DNA from: JBLNCE01 sp050260415
GTDB lineage: Bacteria; Bacillota; UBA4882; JAAYXC01
DNA: 33,077 nucleotides
Assembly: GCA_050260415.1 (NCBI GenBank)
Contig: JBLNCE010000080.1
Coordinates: forward strand, 1-33,077
Reading direction: 5' to 3'
The notes beneath the pieces were generated by a model, which made no database searches, had not been told where the DNA came from, and saw nothing but the letters and a program-made list of their open reading frames with translations. Of the stretch, positions 6,943 to 14,172 are shown one piece after another (position 1 is the stretch's first letter; the number at the start of each line of letters is the position of its first letter). The translations under genes were made by a program, and so were the position numbers.

Positions 6943-8292
6943 TTGGCAGGTTTTGCCGAGACGCTGCGCCGGGGTGGCGTGGTGGGGGCCGGCGGAGCGG
7001 GTTTTCCGACCTATATGAAGCTCTCCGCCAAAGCTGAGTTCATGATCGTGAACGGCGCCGAGTGCGAGCCATTACTCCACAAGGACCAAGCTTTGTTGGC
7101 CAGGCACCCCGATTTGGTGCTGGAAGGCCTAAGATACGCAATGTCGGCGACCGGGGCGGAAAAAAGCTTGCTTGCGGTCAAGGCAAAACATGCCGAACTC
7201 GTGCAATCGCTGAACCGCATCCTGGCCGGCGCAGAATACGTGGAACTATGCACCCTGCCGGATGCTTATCCTAGCGGAGACGAAGTAGTGCTGATCTATG
7301 AGGCATTAGGCAGGGTCGTTCCGCCCGGCGCTCTGCCCGGCAAGGTAGGAGTCCTGGTCGACAACGTCGAGACGCTGTACAACATTGCCCGGGCGCTACA
7401 CGGCGCGCCCGTCACGGACAAGTTCGTGACCGTAACCGGCAGGGTTAGAAATCCTGTTACACTGAAGCTTCCAATCGGCGCCCCGTTCACCGAGGCGCTT
7501 GCTCTGGCTGGCGGGCCTTTGGATCGAGAGTTTAGACTGTTGGTGGACGGGCCGATGATGGGCACCCTGGCCGAGGACCTGGCACAGCCGGTTACCAAGA
7601 CGACCTCGGCGCTGATCGTGTTACCGGTCGCGCACCATCTCGTGATGATGAAGATGCGGCCACTCGCCCAGATCGTCCGGACCGCCCGTTCAGCTTGCAC
7701 GTCCTGCACCTTTTGCACGGAGACTTGTCCAAGGCGGCTGCTGGGACACCCCATCCAACCGCATCTCATCATGCGGGCCATAGGATACAATGCCCTGCCG
7801 GAAAGGGAGAAGAAGTACGGGGAACCGTTACATCAGGTCTATCAGAACGCGCGATACTGCGTGGGATGCGGGACATGCAACATCGTCTGCCCCATGGGTC
7901 TCCAACCGCGCGCGGTCTGTGCGTATATCAAGGGGAATCTCCCCCCTGACAAAAAATCGGCATCCGTAGATCGGACGGAGCCTTTGTCGGCCAGGGAAGG
8001 CCGCCGGATGCCGACCAGCCGTCTCTACCAGCGCCTGGGTCTGGAAGGTTTCAAGGACTTCCACCCGGCGGTGGAGGAAGATGCCGCGCAGACCGTGACA
8101 AGAGTGCACTTGCCTCTGCGCCAAGGGATCGGCGCTTCCTCGATGCCGGTGGTGCAGCCGGGGCAACGCGTGGAAAAAGGGGAGCCGGTCGCTGAACCGC
8201 CCCCCGATAAGCTGGGCGTGTCATTGCACGCCAGTATCGCGGGGAAGGTCGTCCGGGTGACCGCCGAAGAGGTTGTGATCGAAAAACCATGA
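6943..8292 (+). CDS. pduS: PduS/RnfC-like flavin and Fe-S oxidoreductase of the BMC
   Basis: This 449-residue protein is of the type that moves electrons from NADH through FMN to Fe-S centres, in PduS for cobalamin reduction. The N-terminal GGVVGAGGAGFPTYMK is the glycine-rich flavin/nucleotide site shared with RnfC and NuoF. Two 4Fe-4S motifs follow: C252, C255, C258, C262-P and C306, C309, C312, C316-P. A C-terminal barrel-sandwich-like part ends the protein. It starts with TTG just after the pduL stop and overlaps the BMC-T gene by 4 bases (ATGA). No B12-dependent dehydratase is present here, so its electrons may go to the Fe-S site of the BMC-T protein or across the shell. Confidence 0.9.
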   Translation: MAGFAETLRRGGVVGAGGAGFPTYMKLSAKAEFMIVNGAECEPLLHKDQALLARHPDLVLEGLRYAMSATGAEKSLLAVKAKHAELVQSLNRILAGAEYVELCTLPDAYPSGDEVVLIYEALGRVVPPGALPGKVGVLVDNVETLYNIARALHGAPVTDKFVTVTGRVRNPVTLKLPIGAPFTEALALAGGPLDREFRLLVDGPMMGTLAEDLAQPVTKTTSALIVLPVAHHLVMMKMRPLAQIVRTARSACTSCTFCTETCPRRLLGHPIQPHLIMRAIGYNALPEREKKYGEPLHQVYQNARYCVGCGTCNIVCPMGLQPRAVCAYIKGNLPPDKKSASVDRTEPLSAREGRRMPTSRLYQRLGLEGFKDFHPAVEEDAAQTVTRVHLPLRQGIGASSMPVVQPGQRVEKGEPVAEPPPDKLGVSLHASIAGKVVRVTAEEVVIEKP

Positions 8293-8843
8293 CGGCAATC
8301 GGTGTTTTGGAGATGAACAGCATCGCCCGGGGTTTCGAGGCCGCCGACGACATGGTCAAGACGGCCGATGTCACTCTGCTGGCGGCCAAACCGGTCTGTC
8401 CGGGCAAGTTTGTGATGGTGGTCGGCGGTGAAGTGGCGGCCGTCTCTTCCGCCTTGGCCGCGGGCCGCGCCAAAGCCGCTTCTTACCTGGTGGACGAGTT
8501 GGTTCTGGCCAACATACACCCGGCGGTCTTGCCGGCCTTCTATAGTGTAGGAAGCGGCGGGTCCCCGGGAGCCCTCGGTTTGATCGAAACCTTCTCGGTC
8601 GCCTCGGCTATCGAAGCGGCGGACGCCGGCGTCAAAACGGCCGAGGTCGATCTGGTCGAACTCAGGGTGGCATTGGGCTTGGGCGGGAAATCATTCGTGG
8701 TCTTTGCGGGCTTGGTAGCCGACGTCAAAGCGGCCGTCGAGGCCGGAAGCGGCTTTGTCAGGCAGAAGGGGTATCTGGTCGAGACGGCCGTGATACCGGC
8801 GCCGGATGCGCAGACGAAGAATCTCCTGCTGGGCATGGCATGA
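8289..8843 (+). CDS. pduT: BMC-T tandem-domain shell protein, PduT-like
   Basis: This 184-residue protein has two BMC domains in tandem (from MTAIGVLEMNSIARG and from SPGALGLIETFSVAS), which form pseudohexameric trimers. In PduT a cysteine in a CPGKF segment binds a 4Fe-4S cluster at the centre of the trimer. The same segment is present here as KPVCPGKF with C37, so a cluster across the shell is likely. VLANIHPAVLPAF joins the domains, as in PduT. It overlaps the PduS-like gene by 4 bases, and such pairing is usual for an electron route through the shell. Confidence 0.93.
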   Translation: MTAIGVLEMNSIARGFEAADDMVKTADVTLLAAKPVCPGKFVMVVGGEVAAVSSALAAGRAKAASYLVDELVLANIHPAVLPAFYSVGSGGSPGALGLIETFSVASAIEAADAGVKTAEVDLVELRVALGLGGKSFVVFAGLVADVKAAVEAGSGFVRQKGYLVETAVIPAPDAQTKNLLLGMA

Positions 8844-8943
8844 CGCTTGGATCTCAGCAACATCACAAAAAAGGCTCGTTAGAGCGGAGGCGCAGTGAGC
8901 GCGCCAAGGCGGGGACTTGGTCTCATCAAAGGAGGTCTGGCAG

Positions 8944-9255
8944 GTGCAGAAAGTCATTACTTCGATCGAGATCAGGCAGTACGAGGGCATGAAGGAAGCG
9001 GTCTTCCCCGCTGGCGCCATCATCACCCCGGCGGCGAGGGATTGGGCTAAGGAGCGGGGGATCAGGATCGTTTGTGGGCCGGAGATCGGGTCCGCCGAGG
9101 TGAATGACGCAAGAAGCAAGCCAGGCCGGGAAGAGCTTCTACGTCGGGTCGTTGTGACGATGGCGGAGGAGTTCAAGAGGTGCGGGCGTCCGCTGGAGAA
9201 GGAAGCGCTCGGCGCGGCGGTCCGCGCCTGCCTTGACAGACTTAACGCCAGGTAA
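8944..9255 (+). CDS. Small BMC-associated helical protein, function unknown
   Basis: This 103-residue protein has no function I can name. GTG 8944 is chosen because AAAGGAGGT lies just before it; an in-frame TTG at 8917 would place that ribosome site inside the gene. The central ITPAARDWAKERGIRIV resembles the C-terminal tail of the PduL in this operon (TPLARDTAKELGVEI) and, more loosely, helices seen in EutT-type proteins and E2 peripheral-subunit-binding domains. The C-terminal half (about 60-103) is helical and charged. It may be an adaptor that binds enzymes or shell. This is inference from the shared motif and position. Confidence 0.75.
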   Translation: MQKVITSIEIRQYEGMKEAVFPAGAIITPAARDWAKERGIRIVCGPEIGSAEVNDARSKPGREELLRRVVVTMAEEFKRCGRPLEKEALGAAVRACLDRLNAR

Positions 9256-9282
9256 CCAGTCAGGGAAGATGGAGGGTCTACA

Positions 9283-10335
9283 GTGATAGGGAAGATGAAG
9301 GCGGCAAGGCTGTATGCCCCGGGTGATCTGCGCATTGAGGAGACGGAGATCCCGTGCACGCCGGCGGATCATGTGTTGATTCGGGTAAAAGCGGTTGGCA
9401 TCTGCGGTTCCGATCCAGCCCGGGTTATGAAGAACGGTACCTATTCGTATCCGACCACCGTGGGACATGAGTTTGCCGGGGAGGTTGTCGAGGTCGGCGT
9501 TGACGTCAGAACGGTCGAGGTCGGCGACCGGGTGACCATTGTGCCGCTCGTTCCTTGTGGCAAGTGCGGTTATTGCCAGATCGGCGAGTACACCTTGTGT
9601 GACGGCTACAGTTATTATGGGTCGCGCATGGACGGCGCCATGGCCGATTACATCGCGGTCAGGGAATGTAACGTCGTGAAGCTTCCGAGCGGTGTGGATT
9701 ATGAGTCGGGGGCGTGCACGGACCCTGTGTCCGTGGCTTTGCATGCGATGCGCAAGGCGGGGGTCACGGCCGGCGAAAGCATTGCCATCCTGGGAGCCGG
9801 CCCCATCGGCCTGTTTACCGTGCAATGGGCACGGATCTTCGGAGCGACCAAGGTCTTCGCGGTGGATGTATTCCAAGAGAAACTCGAGATTGCCGCCAAA
9901 GTCGGTGCGGACTTCGTCGTGAACGCGAAGAAGGAGGATCCGGTGGACTTTGTAATGCGCCATACCAACGGCGCGGGCGTGCACCGGGTCATCGAGATGG
10001 CTGGGGTCAATCATACCCAGGAGCAAAGCATCCGGATGGTCGCCAAGATGGGGACGGTCGCCTTTTGTGGGATCTCCTACGACGACCTGGTCATTCCCAA
10101 AAAGACCCTTGACGGGTTGTTGCGTAAGGAGATCAGGATCGTTGGGTCTTGGAACTCCTCCTTTACGGAGTTGCCGCTGCACGAGTGGCGCGCATCGCTG
10201 CATTTCATGGCGAACCGTCAGATTCAATGCTACCCGCTGATCAGTCATAGATTGCCGCTGAACAACGCGCCGGATGTCTTCCGGCGGATATGGGCCAAGA
10301 ATGAATACTTCAATAAAGTGCTCTTCATCCCCTAG
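9283..10335 (+). CDS. Zinc-dependent polyol-phosphate dehydrogenase, GatD-like
   Basis: This 350-residue medium-chain dehydrogenase closely resembles galactitol-1-phosphate 5-dehydrogenase (GatD) along its length: CGSDPARVMKNG, GHEF, PLVPCGKCGYC, GSRMDG, LRKEIRIVGSW and KVLFIP. Catalytic zinc ligands are C41, H62 and E63. Structural zinc ligands are C92, C95, C98 and C106. A GAGPIG Rossmann motif lies near residue 172. GatD oxidises a polyol phosphate to a 2-keto sugar phosphate carrying phosphate at the far end. The pentose analogue would interconvert pentitol-5-P and ribulose-5-P. GTG 9283 follows GGAGGG well; ATG 9295 is the alternative. It is likely the NADH sink or source paired with the aldehyde dehydrogenase. 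Confidence 0.88.
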   Translation: MIGKMKAARLYAPGDLRIEETEIPCTPADHVLIRVKAVGICGSDPARVMKNGTYSYPTTVGHEFAGEVVEVGVDVRTVEVGDRVTIVPLVPCGKCGYCQIGEYTLCDGYSYYGSRMDGAMADYIAVRECNVVKLPSGVDYESGACTDPVSVALHAMRKAGVTAGESIAILGAGPIGLFTVQWARIFGATKVFAVDVFQEKLEIAAKVGADFVVNAKKEDPVDFVMRHTNGAGVHRVIEMAGVNHTQEQSIRMVAKMGTVAFCGISYDDLVIPKKTLDGLLRKEIRIVGSWNSSFTELPLHEWRASLHFMANRQIQCYPLISHRLPLNNAPDVFRRIWAKNEYFNKVLFIP

Positions 10336-10364
10336 GAGTCCGCTGAAGAACCACTACCAGGAAA

Positions 10365-10395
10365 GGCCCTGAGGAACACCGTCTAGGTCAGGGCC
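10365..10395 (+). other. Stem-loop between dehydrogenase and kinase genes
   Basis: GGCCCTGA at 10365-10372 pairs perfectly with TCAGGGCC at 10388-10395 around a 15-base loop. No T-run follows, so it is not a typical intrinsic terminator. It lies in the 147-base gap separating the BMC enzyme genes from the kinase and transporter genes. It may be a processing or stability element that sets different mRNA levels for the two halves, or part of a factor-dependent stop. Confidence 0.4.
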
Positions 10396-10482
10396 ATGAT
10401 AAAGTGGTCGTACCAGCACCTGGGCGGCCTCCAGGGTAGGTTTGAAGCAGATTCCTAGACTTCATTGGGAGTAGAGGTATAT

Positions 10483-12051
10483 ATGGAAGACGGACTCTAT
10501 GTAATGGGCATCGACGCGGGGACCCAAGGAGTGAGGGCCGCCCTCTTTGATCTGGCCGGCGAGGTCCTTTCGCTCGCCTCGGAGTCCTACCCGACCTATT
10601 ACCCGCAACCCGGATGGGCCGAGCAAGATATCGACGAGATTTGGGGTGCGACCACCAAGGCGGCCCGCCGGTGCCTACACCAGGTTTCCATCCGCAAAGA
10701 GCAGGTCATCGGCGTTTGCTGCGATGGAACTTCCTCGACCGTGATTCCTGTGACGCGGGAAGGAATCCCCCTGCGCAGGGCAATCCTCTGGATGGACGGC
10801 CGGGCGGTGGAAGAGGCGGAACTCATCAACGCCACCCGCCATCCGATCCTGAACTACGTCGGCGGCGCCACGTCAGTCGAATGGATGGTGCCGAAAGCCC
10901 TCTGGCTGAAACGTCACGAACCCCGGATCTACGACGCCGCCTCCCTCATCGTGGAAACCACGGATTGGCTAATCCATAAGCTGACCGGCCGCTGGACCGC
11001 TTCGATCTGTAACGCCACCTGCAAGTGGAATTACGCCAGACCCGCCGGCGGCTGGGATCGAAGCTACTTTCAGCAGATCGGCTTGGCCTGCCTGCTGGAC
11101 AAATGGCCGCAAGACGTGCTGTTCATGTCCGAACCCGCCGGCTCGCTTACGAGCGCCGCCGCCGATGCGCTTGGCCTGCAGCCGGGAATCATCGTGGCCC
11201 AGGGAGGCATCGACGCCCATATGGGGATGATTGGGCTCAACGCCGTCGTTCCGGGGCGCATGGCCGTGATCATGGGAACCTCTGTCGTGCATCTTGTCCT
11301 CTCCGAGTACCCATCCTACGACCCGGGCATCTGGGGGCCGTATCCGGAGGCGGTATTGCCTGGATTCTGGCTGCTGGAGGGGGGGCAGGTAAGCGCCGGG
11401 TCCCTGATCAAATGGTACAAAGACCACCTCGGCGCTGAGGTAACAGCGGCGGCGCGGGAGAAGGGCCTTTCTCCTTATCAGATCCTCGACGATCGGGCCG
11501 CGCGGATACCACCGGGAGCGGAAGGACTCATCGTCCTGGACCATTGGCAAGGTAACCGCACGCCTTTGCGGGATCCTCTGTCCCGGGGCGCCATCGTGGG
11601 CCTGACCCTCCATCATACCCCCATCCATATCCTACGGGCCATCTATGAGGGTATTTCCTTTGGTACACGGCATATCCTCGAGCACTTCTCCCGGAATGGC
11701 ATGAGGATTACTGAGTTGTACGCCTGCGGCGGGGGAAGCAACAGCCGCTTATGGCTCTGCATCTTATCTTCCACCTGCGGGGTGCCAATCGTCTTGACCC
11801 ATACCGCGGAAAGCGTCTGCCTGGGTGGAGCCATCTGCGCCGCCGTGGCGGCCGGGAGATTCAGGGACATTGACGAGGCCTGCGCGGCAATGGTCAGGAT
11901 AAAAGAGGTTATTGAACCAGATCCATCGCTCACGGAAGCATACGACTTTTATTACGATAAATACCGCCGCGTTTACTCGGGGTTAAAGGAAACATTGCAC
12001 GAATTAGCGGCCAAGACGGCCTTAGAAGGAGGTGAGCGGAAGTTCTCATAG
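10483..12051 (+). CDS. FGGY-family carbohydrate kinase (pentulose/pentitol type)
   Basis: This 522-residue ATP-dependent sugar kinase shows the N-terminal phosphate-binding segment MGIDAGTQGVRAALFD, PGWAEQD, the GTSST and MGTSVVHL segments and the C-terminal ACGGGSNSRLW adenosine site, all FGGY features. Substrates in this family include ribulose, xylulose, ribitol, erythritol and glycerol; the sequence alone does not let me choose. ATG 10483 is taken as the start because AGAGG lies 5-6 bases before it; a TTG at 10465 is in frame. It precedes the sugar ABC transporter, so it likely phosphorylates an imported pentitol or ketose and delivers it to the BMC pathway. Confidence 0.9.
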   Translation: MEDGLYVMGIDAGTQGVRAALFDLAGEVLSLASESYPTYYPQPGWAEQDIDEIWGATTKAARRCLHQVSIRKEQVIGVCCDGTSSTVIPVTREGIPLRRAILWMDGRAVEEAELINATRHPILNYVGGATSVEWMVPKALWLKRHEPRIYDAASLIVETTDWLIHKLTGRWTASICNATCKWNYARPAGGWDRSYFQQIGLACLLDKWPQDVLFMSEPAGSLTSAAADALGLQPGIIVAQGGIDAHMGMIGLNAVVPGRMAVIMGTSVVHLVLSEYPSYDPGIWGPYPEAVLPGFWLLEGGQVSAGSLIKWYKDHLGAEVTAAAREKGLSPYQILDDRAARIPPGAEGLIVLDHWQGNRTPLRDPLSRGAIVGLTLHHTPIHILRAIYEGISFGTRHILEHFSRNGMRITELYACGGGSNSRLWLCILSSTCGVPIVLTHTAESVCLGGAICAAVAAGRFRDIDEACAAMVRIKEVIEPDPSLTEAYDFYYDKYRRVYSGLKETLHELAAKTALEGGERKFS

Positions 12052-12105
12052 GGGCAGTCGGGTTGAGGCATCAGAAAAACACGATTAAGAAAGGGGATGC
12101 CACAA

Positions 12106-13044
12106 GTGTCAAGGAAGAGCAGAATCCTAGCGTTGATCCTGGTCGGTATCATGGTAATCTCACTGGTCACGGTCGGATCGGCAAAACCCCGTTACAAGCT
12201 TGGATTCTCCCAGGTCGTCATGAACTGCCCCTACTATCTTGCCCTCTATACCGGCGCGGTGGATGCCGCCAAGAAGCTCAACGTCGATCTGATCTGGCTT
12301 AACGCGGACAACATCGTCGCCCGCCAGATTTCCGACATCGAGGACCTTCTGACGCAGAAGGTCGACGGGCTCCTGGTCAACCCGGTGACCCCGACCGCGC
12401 TGAAATCGGCCATCGATAAATTCATCAAGGCCAAGAAGCCGATCGTCAGCGTCGACCGCGAGCTGGCCGCAGGTACGACCGCGTATGTCGGTATCGACCA
12501 GTGGAAGGCCGGGCGTCTAGCCGGCGAGTTTATCGCCAAGGCCCTGAATGGTAAAGGCAAAGTGATCGAGATCGCCGGCGATCCTGGCGATTCCGCGGGC
12601 CAAGGCCGTGGCGGCGGGTTCCGCGAAGTCCTGGCCAAGTACCCCGGCATCAAGATCGTCGGGCCGTTCATCGCCCACTACAGCATGGCTGAAGGCATGG
12701 CAGTCATGGAAAGCGTCTTGGCGGCCAACCCGGACGTCAACCTGGTCTACTGCCATAACGACGCCATGGCGCTTGGCGCTCAACGGACGCTCAACGCGAA
12801 CGGCCGCTCCGATGTGAAGATCGTCGCAGTCGACGGGCAGAAGCAGGCTTATGAGCAGATCATGAAGGGCGACCAATACCTGGCGACGGTCATCAACAAT
12901 TCGTACGAGATCGCCACCAAGGCCATGGAGGTCATGGTCAGCATCCTCGACGGCAAGGAGTACCCGAAGAAAACCATCACCGGCACCATCCTCGTGACCG
13001 ACGAGAACGTCAAGCAGTACTACGATGAGGACGCGATTTTCTAG
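12106..13044 (+). CDS. Sugar ABC transporter substrate-binding protein (ribose/RbsB type)
   Basis: This extracytoplasmic binding protein (312 residues) captures the sugar for import. Residues 1-26 form a Sec signal: basic start MSRKSR, a hydrophobic run, then VGSA before KPRYK. There is no cysteine lipobox, so the mature protein should be periplasmic or secreted, not lipid-anchored. The periplasmic-binding fold of type I is seen in KLGFSQ near the start, GLLVNP, VSVDRE, GIDQWKAGRLAG and CHNDAMALGA, with VAVDGQ late. GTG 12106 is chosen because AAGGGG lies 9 bases before it; the ATG at 12097 directly abuts that site. It lies 54 bases after the kinase. Confidence 0.92.
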   Translation: MSRKSRILALILVGIMVISLVTVGSAKPRYKLGFSQVVMNCPYYLALYTGAVDAAKKLNVDLIWLNADNIVARQISDIEDLLTQKVDGLLVNPVTPTALKSAIDKFIKAKKPIVSVDRELAAGTTAYVGIDQWKAGRLAGEFIAKALNGKGKVIEIAGDPGDSAGQGRGGGFREVLAKYPGIKIVGPFIAHYSMAEGMAVMESVLAANPDVNLVYCHNDAMALGAQRTLNANGRSDVKIVAVDGQKQAYEQIMKGDQYLATVINNSYEIATKAMEVMVSILDGKEYPKKTITGTILVTDENVKQYYDEDAIF

Positions 13045-13056
13045 TTTCCCTCCTCT

Positions 13057-13093
13057 GGGGTGGGGGTACGTCCCTGGGGGCGTCCCCCTCCCC
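13057..13093 (+). other. Strong G/C stem-loop between binding protein and permease genes
   Basis: GGGG-T-GGGGG at 13057-13066 faces CCCCC-T-CCCC at 13084-13093 with one T-T mismatch. After a single bulged T, ACG at 13068-13070 pairs with CGT at 13081-13083, leaving a 10-base loop. No T-run follows. Hairpins at this place in sugar ABC operons typically protect the binding-protein mRNA from 3' decay or partly reduce read-through, giving more binding protein than permease. That role is inferred here. Confidence 0.6.
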
Positions 13094-13127
13094 ATCTCCT
13101 TTGAGACATGAAGGGGGAAGGATCTCT

Positions 13128-14168
13128 ATGACAAAACCGGCTCCGGTCTCTATAAGAAACGCCTGGTTCCCGCGGGGAAAGAATCTCATGAAAGAGAGCG
13201 TTCTCTATCTCATTCTGCTGCTCTTACTCGTCATCTCGGCCTTCACGTCCAAGGACTTTCTGACCGTGAACAACATCAGCAACCTCCTCCTGCGCTGCAG
13301 TTTCAACGGCTTGATCAGCCTGGGGATGACCTTTGTCATCCTGGTCGCGGGGATCGATCTTTCCGTCGGGGCGATCTTCGCCTTCGCCGGGGTCTTCCTG
13401 GCCACGATGCTCCACGGGTCGTTCTTCAAGTACATGCCGTCCGTAGACCAATCATTCCAAGCCGGCGGGGCCATCGATCCGGTATTGCCGCTGTTTTTCA
13501 TGGTCGTGCTGGTACTCCTCGCCGGGGCTTTCTTCGGCCTCCTCAACGGTTTGCTGGTCACGAAAGCTAAGATGCAGGCCTTCGCCGCGACACTCGGCAT
13601 CATGGTCGCCGTGCGAGGTCTAGCGTTTACCTATAGCGGCGGGTTTCCCATTCCAAAGGTGACGGAAGAGGTCATGTGGCTCGGGAACGGCGAGATCGCC
13701 GGATTTCCGGTGCCGGTTGTCTTCTGGTTCGTTGCGTCACTGTTAAGCTATATCGTCCTCCGACATACCGTCTTCGGCCAGAGTGTTTATACCGTGGGCG
13801 CCGGCGTCAAGGCCGCCTGGATGTCCGGGATCAAAGTTGACTGGGTGAAGATCAGGGCTTATATGATTTCCGGTTTTCTCTCCGCGCTGGCTGGCGTGTT
13901 AATGATCGGGCGCATGAACGCGGCCGAGCCCCGCGAAGGCTCAGGCTATGAGCTCGACGCCATTGCCGCGGTGGTTATCGGCGGCACCCTGCTCTCGGGG
14001 GGCAAGGGCTCGGTCCTGGGCACCATCGCCGGCGTGATCATCCTCGGCCTCATCGCTAATATCCTGAACTTGATCAATGTGCCGCCCTACCCGCAGCAGA
14101 TCGCCAAAGGCCTCATCATCCTGGTCGCCGTCTTGATCCAGAGACTGGCCGTCAAGGGCAGGAGGTAA
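13128..14168 (+). CDS. Sugar ABC transporter permease 1 (RbsC type)
   Basis: This 346-residue integral membrane protein has about eight to ten hydrophobic segments, beginning with SVLYLILLLLLVISAFTS. The family signature is present: NISNLLLRCSFNGLISLGMTFVILVAGIDLSVG, and later AIAAVVIGGTLLSGGKGSVLGT. It should form the membrane pore with the second permease at 15665 or as a homodimer. ATG 13128 follows GGAAGG; the longer TTG-initiated reading is unlikely. The extra loop after the third segment (PSVDQSFQAGGAIDP) is somewhat long for the family. It lies 4 bases upstream of the ATPase gene. Confidence 0.93.
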   Translation: MTKPAPVSIRNAWFPRGKNLMKESVLYLILLLLLVISAFTSKDFLTVNNISNLLLRCSFNGLISLGMTFVILVAGIDLSVGAIFAFAGVFLATMLHGSFFKYMPSVDQSFQAGGAIDPVLPLFFMVVLVLLAGAFFGLLNGLLVTKAKMQAFAATLGIMVAVRGLAFTYSGGFPIPKVTEEVMWLGNGEIAGFPVPVVFWFVASLLSYIVLRHTVFGQSVYTVGAGVKAAWMSGIKVDWVKIRAYMISGFLSALAGVLMIGRMNAAEPREGSGYELDAIAAVVIGGTLLSGGKGSVLGTIAGVIILGLIANILNLINVPPYPQQIAKGLIILVAVLIQRLAVKGRR

Positions 14169-14172
14169 AACC

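Noticed and set aside
9139..10248. Minus-strand frame of 369 codons
   Set aside because: Antisense to the GatD-like gene, rich in His/Arg as typical of shadows; no family likeness.
10365..10395. Intrinsic terminator after the dehydrogenase
   Set aside because: The stem is good but no T-run follows, so it was kept only as a stem-loop of unknown role.
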